Shown: positions 1 through 6,850, counted from the stretch's first letter. The stretch: 15,078 nucleotides of DNA from Baffinella frigidus (GCA_026770585.1 MU646751.1:29425-44502), one strand, 5' to 3'. Numbers and translations: made by a program. Notes: generated by a model from the letters alone, not told the origin.

Positions 1-19
1 GCTCGCGCGCGCGCGCGCG

Positions 20-82
<63 letters not shown>
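1..82. repeat. (GC)n followed by (CT)n microsatellite
   Basis: Alternating G and C to about position 24 pass directly into an uninterrupted CT dinucleotide run. Alternating GC can adopt Z-DNA and long pyrimidine runs can form triplex DNA. The tract lies at the window edge, so its true length is unknown. Confidence 0.95.
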
Positions 83-85
<3 letters not shown>

Positions 86-128
86 GTCAGACTATGTTGG
101 CCAGCCAACCCGACTGAGAGAGCGCTAC

Positions 129-250
129 CACACGGTGGACTACGGACCTTTCATCAAAAGTCAACTTGCCTTGCGGTAATTAACTTTAGGGCTTTTCTGG
201 TTTAAATTTGGTCACGTTACCCCCCAAAAGCTGGTGTAGCCCACCGTGTG
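129..250 (+). mobile_element. MITE-like element, family A, copy 1
   Basis: Non-coding element bounded by 15-bp terminal inverted repeats: cacacggtggactac at 129-143 and gtagcccaccgtgtg at 236-250, with one mismatch. A second copy lies at 9393-9529, sharing both ends and an internal segment around aaatttggtcacgttac. Small size, TIRs and two copies fit a non-autonomous DNA transposon. No clear target-site duplication is visible. Confidence 0.75.
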
Positions 251-266
251 AAAAACTCACCTCCTC

Positions 267-336
267 GCAACGAAAATTACTACGCGATTTGCTCTTAAAA
301 GGAATAGTAGAGCATTTGTGTAGTAAATTTTGTTGC
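267..336. repeat. AT-rich foldback element
   Basis: Arms at 267-293 and 311-336 are imperfect inverted repeats that pair over most of their length around a 17-base loop. The core (aaattactac followed by a/g and c) recurs inside the foldback at 3190-3316 and near 7534-7550, so this is probably a degraded or internal piece of that group. Confidence 0.6.
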
Positions 337-343
337 GCCAAAG

Positions 344-505
344 GCTATTAATTAATAATTGTGTGGAGATGCTATTAATTAATTATTGTGTGGAGATGCT
401 ACTTATTAATTATTGTGCGGAGATGCTATTAATTAATTATTGTGCAGCGATGCTATCATTTAATTATTGTGTGGAGATGCTATTGATTAGTTATTGTGTG
501 GAGAC
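344..505. repeat. 27-bp tandem repeat, 6 copies
   Basis: Six head-to-tail copies begin at 344, 371, 398, 425, 452 and 479. Each resembles gctattaattaattattg followed by tgtggagat. The 27-base period is nine codons, so one forward frame repeats a peptide like MLLINYCVE. The open frame is a by-product of the period, and nothing else suggests a gene. Confidence 0.9.
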
Positions 506-666
506 GAACCTCCACGCGAGGGGGCCAGATGGGTCTCCGTCTTGCGCGAGTAGGGCCTGCACCCAGGGTTGGTGAAAGGACCAAATCATGGATTTTCAGA
601 CCTCAAATTTACCTTGCTAGCACCTCGAATACGAAGTGCTGTGACTTAAGTTGACAGGGTCTTGAA

Positions 667-740
667 AGTCTATTGCGAGGGCCACTTAGCAAGCTGTTGC
701 GAGGGCCACTTAGCAAAGTATTGCGAGGGCGACTTAAAAT
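667..740. repeat. ~24-bp tandem repeat, 3 copies
   Basis: Three adjacent copies of a unit starting with attgcgagggccacttagca, the last one diverged. A further attgcgaggg lies at about 1126. The part ccacttagca also starts the dispersed repeat at 9083 and 9241. Confidence 0.75.
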
Positions 741-747
741 AGACGTG

Positions 748-1072
748 GAGACACAAAAATAGATGTAGAGGCTCTATATATAGATGTAGCGGAATTATAA
801 CCAGATGTACACGACCAGGAGAGGCAGCTCCTCGATCCACTTCGCAGGCACCGGGGGCTTCACGGATACAGTCCATCTAAACTATTTCTACTAGAATATT
901 ATCCATTGCCCTCTAACCTAACGGGAATTTATCATTTATTCTTGAAAACAAGGCGAAAAGGTCCTCGGTTGCTGATAAGTGGCAGCCACGCCAGATCCTT
1001 GAAAGGTGTCGCCAAACGTCGATTTTCCCTGAGGAAAAATGTATAGAGCCTCTACATCTATTTTTGCGTCTT
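748..1072. mobile_element. Possible element with ~30-bp terminal inverted repeats
   Basis: The segment at 754-778 is matched perfectly, as reverse complement, by 1042-1066 (25 bp), and the match continues with one mismatch towards 748 and 1072. The interval holds the family-D repeat and no convincing open frame. It could be one non-autonomous element, or two inverted copies of a smaller repeat. It overlaps another possible TIR pair (ccacgccaga near 988 and tctggcgtgg near 1110). Confidence 0.5.
837..985 (+). repeat. Dispersed repeat family D, copy 1
   Basis: Shares its start (ccgggggcttcacggataca, then gtccatct) and its later part (gaaaagg, ctcgg, ttgctg) with copies at 9083-9200 and 9241-9378. 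About 150 bp, non-coding, same orientation in all three. Confidence 0.75.
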
Positions 1073-1151
1073 ATTTGAAGCTCGTAATCGAATCAACCCC
1101 CTCCAACACTCTGGCGTGGAACAGACTATTGCGAGGGAGAATAGTTGAGCC

Positions 1152-1307
1152 ACACAGCGGGCTGCGAAAGGGTTTAGGCCCAAATCGGGCCACCTTTCCG
1201 TTACCTTATCCGTAGGAACCCCCCCATGTCCCTACGGGTTGCCTACCGTAGGGCCCTAGGTCTTACCGCTCAGGGGTTATTCAACATCCCTTCGAAGTCC
1301 GCTGTGT
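1152..1307 (+). mobile_element. MITE-like element, family E, copy 1
   Basis: Begins acacagcgggctgcgaaagg and ends cccttcgaagtccgctgtgt. These ends are inverted repeats with a few mismatches and one gap. The interior (cctttccgttaccttatccg, then a CCCTACGG/CCTAGG block) reappears in reverse orientation within 8182-8410. Non-coding. Confidence 0.75.
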
Positions 1308-1349
1308 TTCTAACCCCTGAACATTCAAGGCAGGCCGGGTCTGGGCGAG

Positions 1350-1575
1350 GGGGTAGGGTTTAGGGTTTGGTTACTAGGGTTTATAGATTGGGGTTTATAG
1401 ATTGGGGTTTAGGGTTCAGGGTTTAGGGTTTAGGGTTTAGGGTTTAGGGTTTAGGGTTTCGGGTTTAGGGTTTCGGGTTTAGGGTTTAGTATTTAGTGTT
1501 TCTGATTTAGGATTCAGGGTTGAGGGTCGGGTTTCGGGTGTATTGTTTCGGGCTTCGGGTGCAAGGTTTAGGGTT
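1350..1575 (+). repeat. Interstitial telomere-like tract (TTTAGGG)
   Basis: Near-continuous TTTAGGG heptamers with variants (TTTCGGG, TTCAGGG), plus two copies of ggtttatagattggg around 1379-1408. Degeneration rises towards 1500-1680. The G-rich strand is on top. Confidence 0.92.
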
Positions 1576-1599
1576 TCGAGAACGGAGTGTGGGTGCGAT

Positions 1600-1785
1600 G
1601 CTTTGACAGACCAGCGCTCGAGTCCTAGCACGCGCCACTTTGGGTTTCGGTTTCGAGTCTTCGGTTTTCGGGTTATGGTGTATGGTTTTGAGAAAAGGAC
1701 CTTAAGGACCTCCAGATTGGGGTTTAGAGGTGTTTTGGTGCAAGGTTTAGGGAGATGGTTTGGCAGACCAGCGCTCGAGGCCGAG
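1600..1785. other. Degenerate TTTAGGG-derived sequence, no gene seen
   Basis: Decayed heptamer sequence with a direct repeat of cagaccagcgctcgag (near 1607 and 1765), the second copy running into the satellite. The short open frame here uses an alternative start and telomere-like codons and is not credible as a gene. Confidence 0.6.
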
Positions 1786-2200
1786 GACGCGGCACGCCTT
1801 CTTGAGAGCCGTCGGTGAGATTCGCAGCTGCGAAACGTGTTCGAAAACGGTCATAGAAGGCTCTAGAAGGCTCTAGAAGGCTCTAGACGGTCGTTTACTA
1901 CACGCACGTGGTGGAAAACTCTCGTAGAAGTCTCTAGAAGGCTCTAGACGGTCGTTCACTACAGTCCAAAGACGCGGCAGGCCTTCTTGAGAGCCGTCGG
2001 CGAGATCCGCAGTTGCGAAACGTGTCAGGAAACAGTTATAGAAGGCTCTAGCAGCCTCTAGACAGTCGCTAACTACACGCACGTGGTGGGAAACTCTGAT
2101 AGAAGGCTCTAGAAGGCTCTAGACGGTCGTTTACTACAGTCCCAGGACGCGGCACGTTTTCTTGAGCGCCGTCGGCGAGATCGGCAACTGCGAAAGGGAG
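1786..2200. repeat. ~185-bp satellite, about 2.3 copies
   Basis: Units start at 1786, 1971 and 2146 with gacgcggcacgccttcttga-like sequence, giving periods of 185 and 175 bp; the third unit is partial. Each full unit contains shorter repeats of agaaggctctagacggtcgt followed by ttactaca. Relatives of that inner part lie at 10040-10165. No coding content. Confidence 0.88.
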
Positions 2201-2392
2201 GTGAGGAGGTTGCGAGATTTGAGAAACTGATGCCTACAGAGGAGGGTCAGTTCTTCTGTAAAGCAACTGAGTTCCAAGCAATTCCAGGGCCAGAGAGGCG
2301 GTGTTAGCGTCACGTACTTGATGCAGAGCGAGGCAACCGTTTCGCTGTGAAGTTGAGAGGTGAGGATTGCACCCACGGTGCTCACGAAGGGT
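2200..2392. other. Non-repetitive stretch, no gene recognised
   Basis: Follows the third satellite unit. A minus-strand frame (2134-2385) runs across the satellite boundary and matches no family I know. I see no RNA gene or duplicated element here. Confidence 0.4.
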
Positions 2393-3020
2393 TCAGGGTT
2401 CAGGGTTCAGGGTGTAGGGTCTAGGGGCTGGGTTTTTGGGTTTCGGGTTTAGGGTTTGAGGTTTAGGGGTTGGGGTTTGGGGTTGGGGTTGAGGGTTCAG
2501 GGATGAGATTTCAGGCTTCACGGTCAAGGGTTTAGGATTTAGGGTTTAGGGTTTAGGGATCAGGATGGAAGGTTTAGGGTTTAGGATTTAGGGTTTAGGG
2601 TTTAGGGTTTAGGGTTTAGGGTTTAGGGTTTAGGGTTCGTGCCTGCAAAGCTGCGGCGCTGAGGGGGTATCCGCACAGCTTGGTGACAGTCGGCAAGTCC
2701 AGCCTGAGTTTAGGGTTTGGGGTTTGGGGTTTGGGGTTTGGGGTTTGGGGTTTGGTCCTTTAGGTCCTTTAGGTTTTAAATGCTCCCAACATATGCCAAC
2801 GACACGCCCTTCCGTTGAAAGGACTGGGGGTTTGGGGTTTGAGGTTTGGGGTTTGGGGTTTGGGGTTCAGAGTTTGGGGGTTAGGGTTTAGGGTTTGGGG
2901 TTTGGTGTTTAGGGTTTAGGGTTTGGGGTTTGGGGTTTAGGGTTCAGGGTGTAGGGTTTAGGGTTAGTGTTTGGTGTTTAGGGTATATGGTTTAGTGTCT
3001 AGGGTCTGGGGTTGAGGGGC
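2393..3020 (+). repeat. Block-wise telomere-variant arrays
   Basis: Runs of TTTAGGG (about 2530-2640), a nearly pure TTTGGGG block (about 2707-2754), mixed TTTGGGG/TTTAGGG (2825-2960), and degenerate TTCAGGG or GTGTAGGG units. Non-telomeric insertions lie at 2641-2706 and 2756-2825. The uniform variant blocks suggest local amplification of mutated heptamers. Confidence 0.92.
2756..2825 (+). repeat. Repeat R, copy 1
   Basis: Starts tcctttaggtcctttaggtt and includes caacgacacgcccttccg and gaaaggact. Copies or fragments lie at 6053-6142 (+), 6290-6388 (-), 6761-6850 (-), 7022-7080 (+) and 7323-7385 (+). Here it interrupts a TTTGGGG array, so it probably inserted after that array formed. Confidence 0.78.
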
Positions 3021-3060
3021 TGACAGTCGCCTAGACCAGCCTGTTAGAGAAAGAGTGCTC

Positions 3061-3143
3061 TTGTGTAGGGTTTAGGGTTTAGGGGTTTGGGTTGAGGCAC
3101 CCTGCACCCTCAACCCTGAACCCTAAGAACCCTGAATCCTAAT
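3061..3143. repeat. Head-to-head telomere-like junction
   Basis: TTTAGGG-type units on the top strand up to about 3095 are followed at once by CCCTCAA, CCCTGAA and CCCTAA units. G-rich to C-rich is the order expected when two chromosome ends are joined, although a local inversion would look the same. Confidence 0.7.
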
Positions 3144-3189
3144 GGCTGAGAGGGACAGACGCGGTGCGAAACGGATAGGGGATGGCTTC

Positions 3190-3316
3190 ATCCGGGAACA
3201 AGTATTTTTCTTTTAAAAAATCTGCACGAAATTTACTACACAATTTCTTCAGACGTGACCCGTTGTGTAGTAATTTTCATTGCCAGCTTTTAAAAGAAAA
3301 ATACTTGTTCCCGGAT
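3190..3316. mobile_element. Foldback MITE-like element with perfect 29-bp ends
   Basis: Arms 3190-3218 and 3288-3316 are exact reverse complements over 29 bases (atccgggaacaagtattttt is the start of the left arm). Inner arms around ttactacaca and tgtgtagtaa extend the pairing, so most of the 127 bp could fold into one hairpin. No coding capacity. The perfect arms suggest recent insertion or arm-to-arm conversion. Confidence 0.82.
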
Positions 3317-3319
3317 TAG

Positions 3320-3364
3320 GCTAGCTCTGCCTTACTCGGGTTGGCCGACTATTCTCAAGTTGAC
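3320..3364 (-). repeat. Short dispersed repeat, also at 11080-11124
   Basis: Read on the minus strand, this has tcaacttgaga, then agtcggccaacccgagta and cagagct. The plus strand at 11080-11124 gives the same order with a few substitutions, and a shorter version (ccaacccgactgagag) lies near 104-120. Confidence 0.6.
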
Positions 3365-3539
3365 AGGCTGGGTTTGCTGTAAACGTTCGTCAACGTTGGG
3401 GTCGGAGATAGCTCGGGCTCACCCCACCGGTGGGCCCAAATAGACAGAGACAGAGCTAGATTGAAGATAGAGACTCGATGGTTGTCTGGAACAAGACCGG
3501 GTATGTATCATGCGTCGTGAGGCTGATCCCACTCCCTGA
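3365..3539. other. Unique spacer, no gene seen
   Basis: Contains the 12-base palindrome cccaccggtggg and short agacagagacagagct sequence. No convincing coding, RNA or duplicated element. Confidence 0.4.
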
Positions 3540-3686
3540 GCCCTAAGCTCTAAGCCCTAGACCCTAAACCCTAAACCCTAAGCCCTGCGCCCTAAACCCT
3601 AAGCCTTAAACCCTGAGCCCTAAACCCTAAACCCTAAACCCTAAACCCTAAATCCCAAACCCTAAACCCTAAACCCTAAACTAGGA
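3540..3686 (-). repeat. Interstitial telomere-like tract (CCCTAAA)
   Basis: About twenty CCCTAAA or close variant heptamers with the C-rich strand on top, opposite to the tracts on either side. Confidence 0.93.
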
Positions 3687-3711
3687 TGCAGCGTTGGGGC
3701 GGGGAGCGGGT

Positions 3712-3837
3712 TCAGGGTTTAGGGTTTAGGGCTTAGGGTTTAGGGTTTAGGGTTTAGGGTTCAGGGTTTAGGGTTTAGGGTTTAGGGTTTAGGGTTTAGA
3801 GTTCAGGGTTTAGGGTTAAGGGTTTAGGATTTAGGGT
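3712..3837 (+). repeat. Interstitial telomere-like tract (TTTAGGG)
   Basis: About seventeen TTTAGGG heptamers with few variants, separated from the opposite-strand tract by about 25 unrelated bases. A C-run of ten or more follows at about 3841. A short CCCTAAA piece lies at 3908-3936. Confidence 0.93.
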
Positions 3838-3944
3838 TCCGCCCCCCCCCCATCGGAGTTCTCAGAATGGGGTGAAGCCGAGCAGATTTGCACGCAAACC
3901 ACAATGCTCCCTAAACCCTAAACTCTAAACCTTAATCCCGAGAG

Positions 3945-4284
3945 AGAATTTATCGCCAAACAACCAGCGTCAGTGCCGCACATGCTGCGCATTGTGCCAC
4001 TACTGTACCCCGTGTCGTCCGCTCATACGACCATTTTCCGGATGGATTCTCACTCCACCTCCTACAACCGAGGAGCAGACTGGCTCCATAGAGGGTCGCT
4101 GAACCATAACCCCAAACGGGTGCACACTCTTTCACGGTCGAGCGTTGTCGTCCATGCTGTTCTTTTCACGGTTCAGCGTGGAGAAGAAGCGCCTGGCAGC
4201 GATCAGCTGGAAATGTTTCGATCTGCACCCGCCGAGAAGATCAAGCGGAGCTGGGTGTGGGGGGCGCGCGCTCACCACACGGCT
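3945..4284. other. GC-rich, apparently single-copy stretch; no certain gene
   Basis: No copy of this stretch is evident elsewhere in the window. Frames are open on both strands, including a plus-strand frame over 3973-4548 and a short one with ATG at 4154, but none resembles a known family. Minus-strand splice-like signals (gtgagc near 4276, gggtgcag near 4223) could belong to the candidate gene at 4285-4530. Confidence 0.35.
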
Positions 4285-4530
4285 TCAGTGTCCCGCGCCA
4301 GCTGGCCTCCCTGCGCGCATCAGAGGAGGGAGAGTGAGGGGCAGGGGATGAGGACGGGCATCGCAGAGTTTTTGCCCTCGGTGGATGTGCATTGCTGCAG
4401 GGCTCCTCTGGGGTGTGTGGGCGTAGACCTTGCGGCGCGGGATGACGAGCGCCATCTTGACGGTGGCGGTAGGTGCGGAGCTGCGGTCCTTCTTGACCCC
4501 GCGCGTGGAGCGCGTCGACCTCTTGCCCAT
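4285..4530 (-). CDS. Possible small basic protein or first exon, unknown function
   Basis: An ATG at 4530 (minus strand) opens an 81-codon frame. The first 34 codons, encoding a Lys/Arg/Ser/Thr-rich segment that starts MGKRSTRSTRGVKKDRSSAP, end almost always in G or C, as expected of expressed genes in a GC-biased genome. This bias weakens after codon 34, exactly where AAG is followed by gt (4429/4428). Acceptor-like sites occur at 4395 and, after a pyrimidine-rich tract, at 4311. The likeliest reading is therefore a coding exon at 4530-4429 with an intron after it, rather than the full 81-codon frame. The basic N-terminus would suit a nucleic-acid-binding or nucleolar protein, but no domain is recognised. 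Twenty bases of this exon recur at 7625-7644. Confidence 0.28.
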   Translation of the reverse strand: MGKRSTRSTRGVKKDRSSAPTATVKMALVIPRRKVYAHTPQRSPAAMHIHRGQKLCDARPHPLPLTLPPLMRAGRPAGAGH

Positions 4531-4661
4531 ATCGAAGCGAGAGTGTGAAACGGAGACGAGGTTGATGATGTCGATGACAGGGAAATGGTCTGAAGTGGGG
4601 GACCAGTGCCTGTCAAATCCGGCATGTCCCCCCCGCGAAACCTTTTTTGACCAGAAACGAC

Positions 4662-4787
4662 CCACGCCAGAGCGCTCGAAACATCCACTTTTGACGTCTT
4701 TCAGGGGAAATCCCCTGAATACTTAAGTCAATGACGCCAGATCTGGCGTGGATAAGGCGTCGGTTTCCCTCGAGCGCTCTGGCGTGG
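4662..4787 (-). mobile_element. MITE-like element, family C, copy 1
   Basis: Ends ccacgccagagcgctcga and tcgagcgctctggcgtgg are perfect 18-bp inverted repeats. Inside are palindromes around gacgccagatctggcgt and caggggaaatcccctg. Its reverse complement aligns along its whole 126 bp with 12329-12453. It ends 115 bp before the BTB start codon, so it lies in that gene's promoter or 5' leader. Confidence 0.85.
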
Positions 4788-4902
4788 CACCACTAAAAAA
4801 AAGTCAAAAAACGTTTCGAGATTTCGTGGAGGGCGACAAAAGGGGCACCTGCAGCCCTCTCGGGCTCTCATTCTCTCCCCCCGGCCCCTGTGTCAAGGCG
4901 CC

Positions 4903-5586
4903 ATGTCGGCCGCCACCGTCAGGTTCAACGTCGGGGGCACCGTCTCCGAAGTCGCTGTCTCCACGATCCAGTCCCAGCCAGAGGCTCTGCTCGCCAAGAT
5001 GATTGACGGACGGTTTCAGTCAGGGAAGGACGCGAGCGGGGCATACTTTATCGACCGCGACCCACAGCTTTTCAGAATCGTGCTGGGCGTGTACCGCGAC
5101 AACAGGGTGTACCCGCTGCCTTTGGGGATCATCACCCCCGCCCAAATTCAGGCCGAGCTGGAGTACTACGGCCTGCAGGACTTTGAGGGGCCAATAGAAC
5201 TCTCATTCATGGCGAAGATGCAGTGCCTCAGGGGGTTGTCCAGCGATTTCTCCAAGTGGAAGATGGAGCAGGAGCGGATCGGGCAGAACTTGGTGGCCGA
5301 GGGCTTTGCCCGGCTGCTCGTAGCCAGGGCAGAAATGACCCAAGAAACGAGCTCCACGACCCTCACGACTGTGAGGGTTCCACTGCTCAAAGAGCTTGGC
5401 GATCTGCCCCGCCATTGGATGAACGCGACTCATCCAATGGCGGGGCAGATCGCCAAGCTCTTTGAGCAGTGGAACGTGAAGGCGACTGTTTCTCACCACA
5501 ATCTCGCCTCCGTCGCCGTCTCCTGCAAGAGCTCCTACAAAACTTCGATCAAGCTGGAGCCAGCCGAAGCGAAGGCAGGCGCCTAG
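4903..5586 (+). CDS. BTB/POZ (T1, KCTD-type) domain protein
   Basis: A 227-residue protein from ATG 4903 (context gcgccATGt) to TAG at 5584-5586, without an intron. Residues 5-95 form a potassium-channel-tetramerisation (T1/BTB) domain: FNVGGT at 8-13 opens it, YFIDRDPQLF (48-57) is the central conserved block, and AELEYYGL (84-91) closes it. There are no membrane segments, so it is not a channel. KCTD-type BTB proteins usually oligomerise and often act as substrate adaptors for cullin-3 ubiquitin ligases; that role is an inference here. The region after residue 100 matches no domain I recognise. Residues 159-191 are encoded by a perfect 45-bp inverted repeat (5378-5474). Family-C and family-B foldback elements lie 115 bp upstream and 101 bp downstream. 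The domain call is firm; the C-terminus could be altered relative to orthologues. Confidence 0.88.
   Translation: MSAATVRFNVGGTVSEVAVSTIQSQPEALLAKMIDGRFQSGKDASGAYFIDRDPQLFRIVLGVYRDNRVYPLPLGIITPAQIQAELEYYGLQDFEGPIELSFMAKMQCLRGLSSDFSKWKMEQERIGQNLVAEGFARLLVARAEMTQETSSTTLTTVRVPLLKELGDLPRHWMNATHPMAGQIAKLFEQWNVKATVSHHNLASVAVSCKSSYKTSIKLEPAEAKAGA
5378..5474. repeat. Perfect 45-bp inverted repeat inside the BTB gene
   Basis: Arms 5378-5422 and 5430-5474 are exact reverse complements over 45 bases, with a 7-base spacer (aacgcga). Both arms are read in frame. A shorter inverted pair (ccctcacgactgtgaggg, 5360-5377) abuts the left arm. The transcript would form a long perfect hairpin. Confidence 0.95.
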
Positions 5587-5590
5587 ATCG

Positions 5591-5687
5591 GCGTCGACCA
5601 AGAGTTCTCCACCTCAGGGAGCTCGAGATCCCCACGTGGAGAGTAGAGTGCGGTCCTACAGCAGGCCGATACCAAGGAGACCTCTCT
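5591..5687 (+). repeat. Dispersed repeat S, uninterrupted copy
   Basis: The first 22 bases (5591-5612, gcgtcgaccaagagttctcc at its start) are identical to 6030-6051. The next part (ctcgagatccc, acgtggagagtagag) matches about 6175-6230, and ctacagcaggccgataccaa resembles 6591-6610. Compared with the 6030 copy, this one lacks the R insertion. It begins 4 bases after the BTB stop codon and so lies in the 3' untranslated region. Confidence 0.7.
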
Positions 5688-5826
5688 CCACCAACCGTCA
5701 CAACTTGGGCAAATCGAAAAAGTCCAAAACACCAAATCCCCTTCCAAGGCCGTCGGATTCCGACGGCCTTCAAGGGGATTTTTGGAGCCATTTCCCCCGA
5801 TTTGCCCAGACTGTGAGGGTTGGTGG
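5688..5826 (+). mobile_element. MITE-like element, family B, copy 1
   Basis: Begins ccaccaaccgtcacaacttg and ends agactgtgagggttggtgg, with gggcaaatcg / cgatttgccc extending the inverted ends to almost 30 bp. A central hairpin surrounds gtcggattccgac. A second copy, same orientation, is at 14403-14540. CTCT on both sides (5684-5687, 5827-5830) may be a 4-bp target duplication. It starts 101 bp after the BTB stop codon. Confidence 0.87.
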
Positions 5827-6052
5827 CTCTAGGCATACATCAACGAGACCTCCCTCTAGGCTCTACATCAACAGCAGCAGGTGTTAGCAGGGGCGGGGAT
5901 GCGCCCATGCATGCTCGAACTCCCCCCATGCTCTGCTCTTGGTCGACCGCAGGCTGTTCGAGGAGCGTTACACACGCTGTTATGCGTCTTGCTGGCTGGA
6001 CCGAATCCGATGAGGAGAAGGGGGGTGAGGCGTCGACCAAGAGTTCTCCACA
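5827..6052 (+). other. Repeat-derived spacer, no gene seen
   Basis: Contains ctctaggcatacatcaacga and a related ctctaggctctacatcaaca, also resembling 6490-6530, and ends with the 22-base S start at 6030-6051. Short open frames here look like chance. Confidence 0.5.
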
Positions 6053-6142
6053 TCCTTTAGGTCCTTTAGGTTCTTCGAGCTCCCAACAAAGGCGGACACC
6101 GGAACTGGTTCTGCAGAAAAGCTATGCTTCCTTTCGGATCAC
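6053..6142 (+). mobile_element. Repeat R, copy inserted in repeat S
   Basis: Starts tcctttaggtcctttaggtt and ends cctttcggatcac. It aligns with the reverse complement of 6761-6850 almost end to end. Its flanks match repeat S on both sides (6030-6051 left, from about 6173 right), while the S copy at 5591 has no such insert. This points to insertion of R, with some added sequence, into an older S copy. Confidence 0.7.
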
Positions 6143-6289
6143 ATTCAGGCCCCCCGGTGCAGAGGATCGCGGAAACTCGAGATCCCCTGACGTGGAGAAA
6201 TCTTCGACGACCCCACGTGTAGAGTAGCGCGAGACTTTTTTCGAGGCCCTACAGAAACACCAGGCCGCTCGCACTGGAGAGCTAAACGC

Positions 6290-6388
6290 GATCCGAAAGC
6301 AAAAAGGCTTTCTCTGCAGTCCTTTCTACGGAAGGGCGTGTTGTTGGGCTATGTTGGGCGAAATCAAAACCTAGAGGACCTAAAGGAT
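6290..6388 (-). repeat. Repeat R, copy 3 (inverted)
   Basis: Reverse complement carries cctttaggtcctctaggttt, gcccaacatagcccaacaac, acgcccttccg and ctttcggatcgc, in the same order as the other R copies. Confidence 0.75.
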
Positions 6389-6441
6389 CTCGAGCAAGGA
6401 AGAAACACCTTTTTAAAAGGGTTTAAAGACTTTCACCTGAA

Positions 6442-6466
6442 TCCGAGGCCGGATTCTGGCCTCGGA
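6442..6466. other. Short perfect hairpin followed by T-rich sequence
   Basis: tccgaggcc and ggcctcgga pair around ggattct and are followed by cttttattct. It resembles a stem-loop 3' end but has no adjacent gene. It is not the histone-type loop. Confidence 0.4.
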
Positions 6467-6547
6467 CTTTTATTCTGTGCCATGGTCGCTCGAGAGAGAG
6501 CTCTAGGCACTACAGTGTGTACATAAACATCAGCCCCTTGGGGGGTA

Positions 6548-6664
6548 CAGGGATACCTCGCTCATGAGAAAGCGCCTCCCCTTAGGACCCTACAGCAGGC
6601 CTATGCCAAGGGCCCTATGGTAGTCCTATGGGTGTGGCGCTTTTGTATGAGCGAGGTACCCCTG
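6548..6664. mobile_element. Foldback MITE-like element, CAGGGGTACCTCG ends
   Basis: Begins cagggatacctcgctcatga and ends tatgagcgaggtacccctg. The inverted ends reach about 45 bp at roughly three-quarters identity. The outer part (gtacctcg) is shared with the element at 10635-10791 and with 14774-14790. Non-coding. Confidence 0.72.
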
Positions 6665-6760
6665 GAAGACATCGCGGCTGTGTTTGAATTAATGAATTGC
6701 CGTCAACCTCTCTCGCCTTCCGTGAGCCCGCATGCTTCGGCGCCCGCGGCTGGACAGGAT

Positions 6761-6850
6761 GTGATCCGAAAGGAAGCATGGCCTTTCTACAGAACAAGTT
6801 CCGGTGCCCGCCTATGTTGGGAGCTCGGAGAACCTGAAGGACCTAAAGGA
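6761..6850 (-). repeat. Repeat R, copy 4 (inverted)
   Basis: Reads gtgatccgaaaggaagcatg to acctgaaggacctaaagga. With the copy at 6053-6142 it forms a pair of about 90-bp inverted repeats enclosing 618 bp, which contains another R copy and the foldback at 6548. Confidence 0.78.

Noticed and set aside
344-505. CRISPR-like regular repeats
   Set aside because: The units are contiguous with no unique spacers, and the DNA is eukaryotic.
3061-3143. True chromosome end
   Set aside because: The tract is short, degenerate, internal and changes strand; it is interstitial rather than terminal.
3973-4548. 191-codon plus-strand frame
   Set aside because: No recognisable domain, and its last part is antisense to a stretch with better codon bias on the minus strand.
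5203-5601. Minus-strand frame opposite the BTB gene with partly the same peptide
   Set aside because: The shared peptide comes from the perfect inverted repeat, which reads the same on both strands. The rest has no domain and lies antisense to a recognised gene.
6442-6475. Bacterial-type intrinsic terminator
   Set aside because: The stem followed by T-rich sequence is not next to any gene, and the context is eukaryotic.
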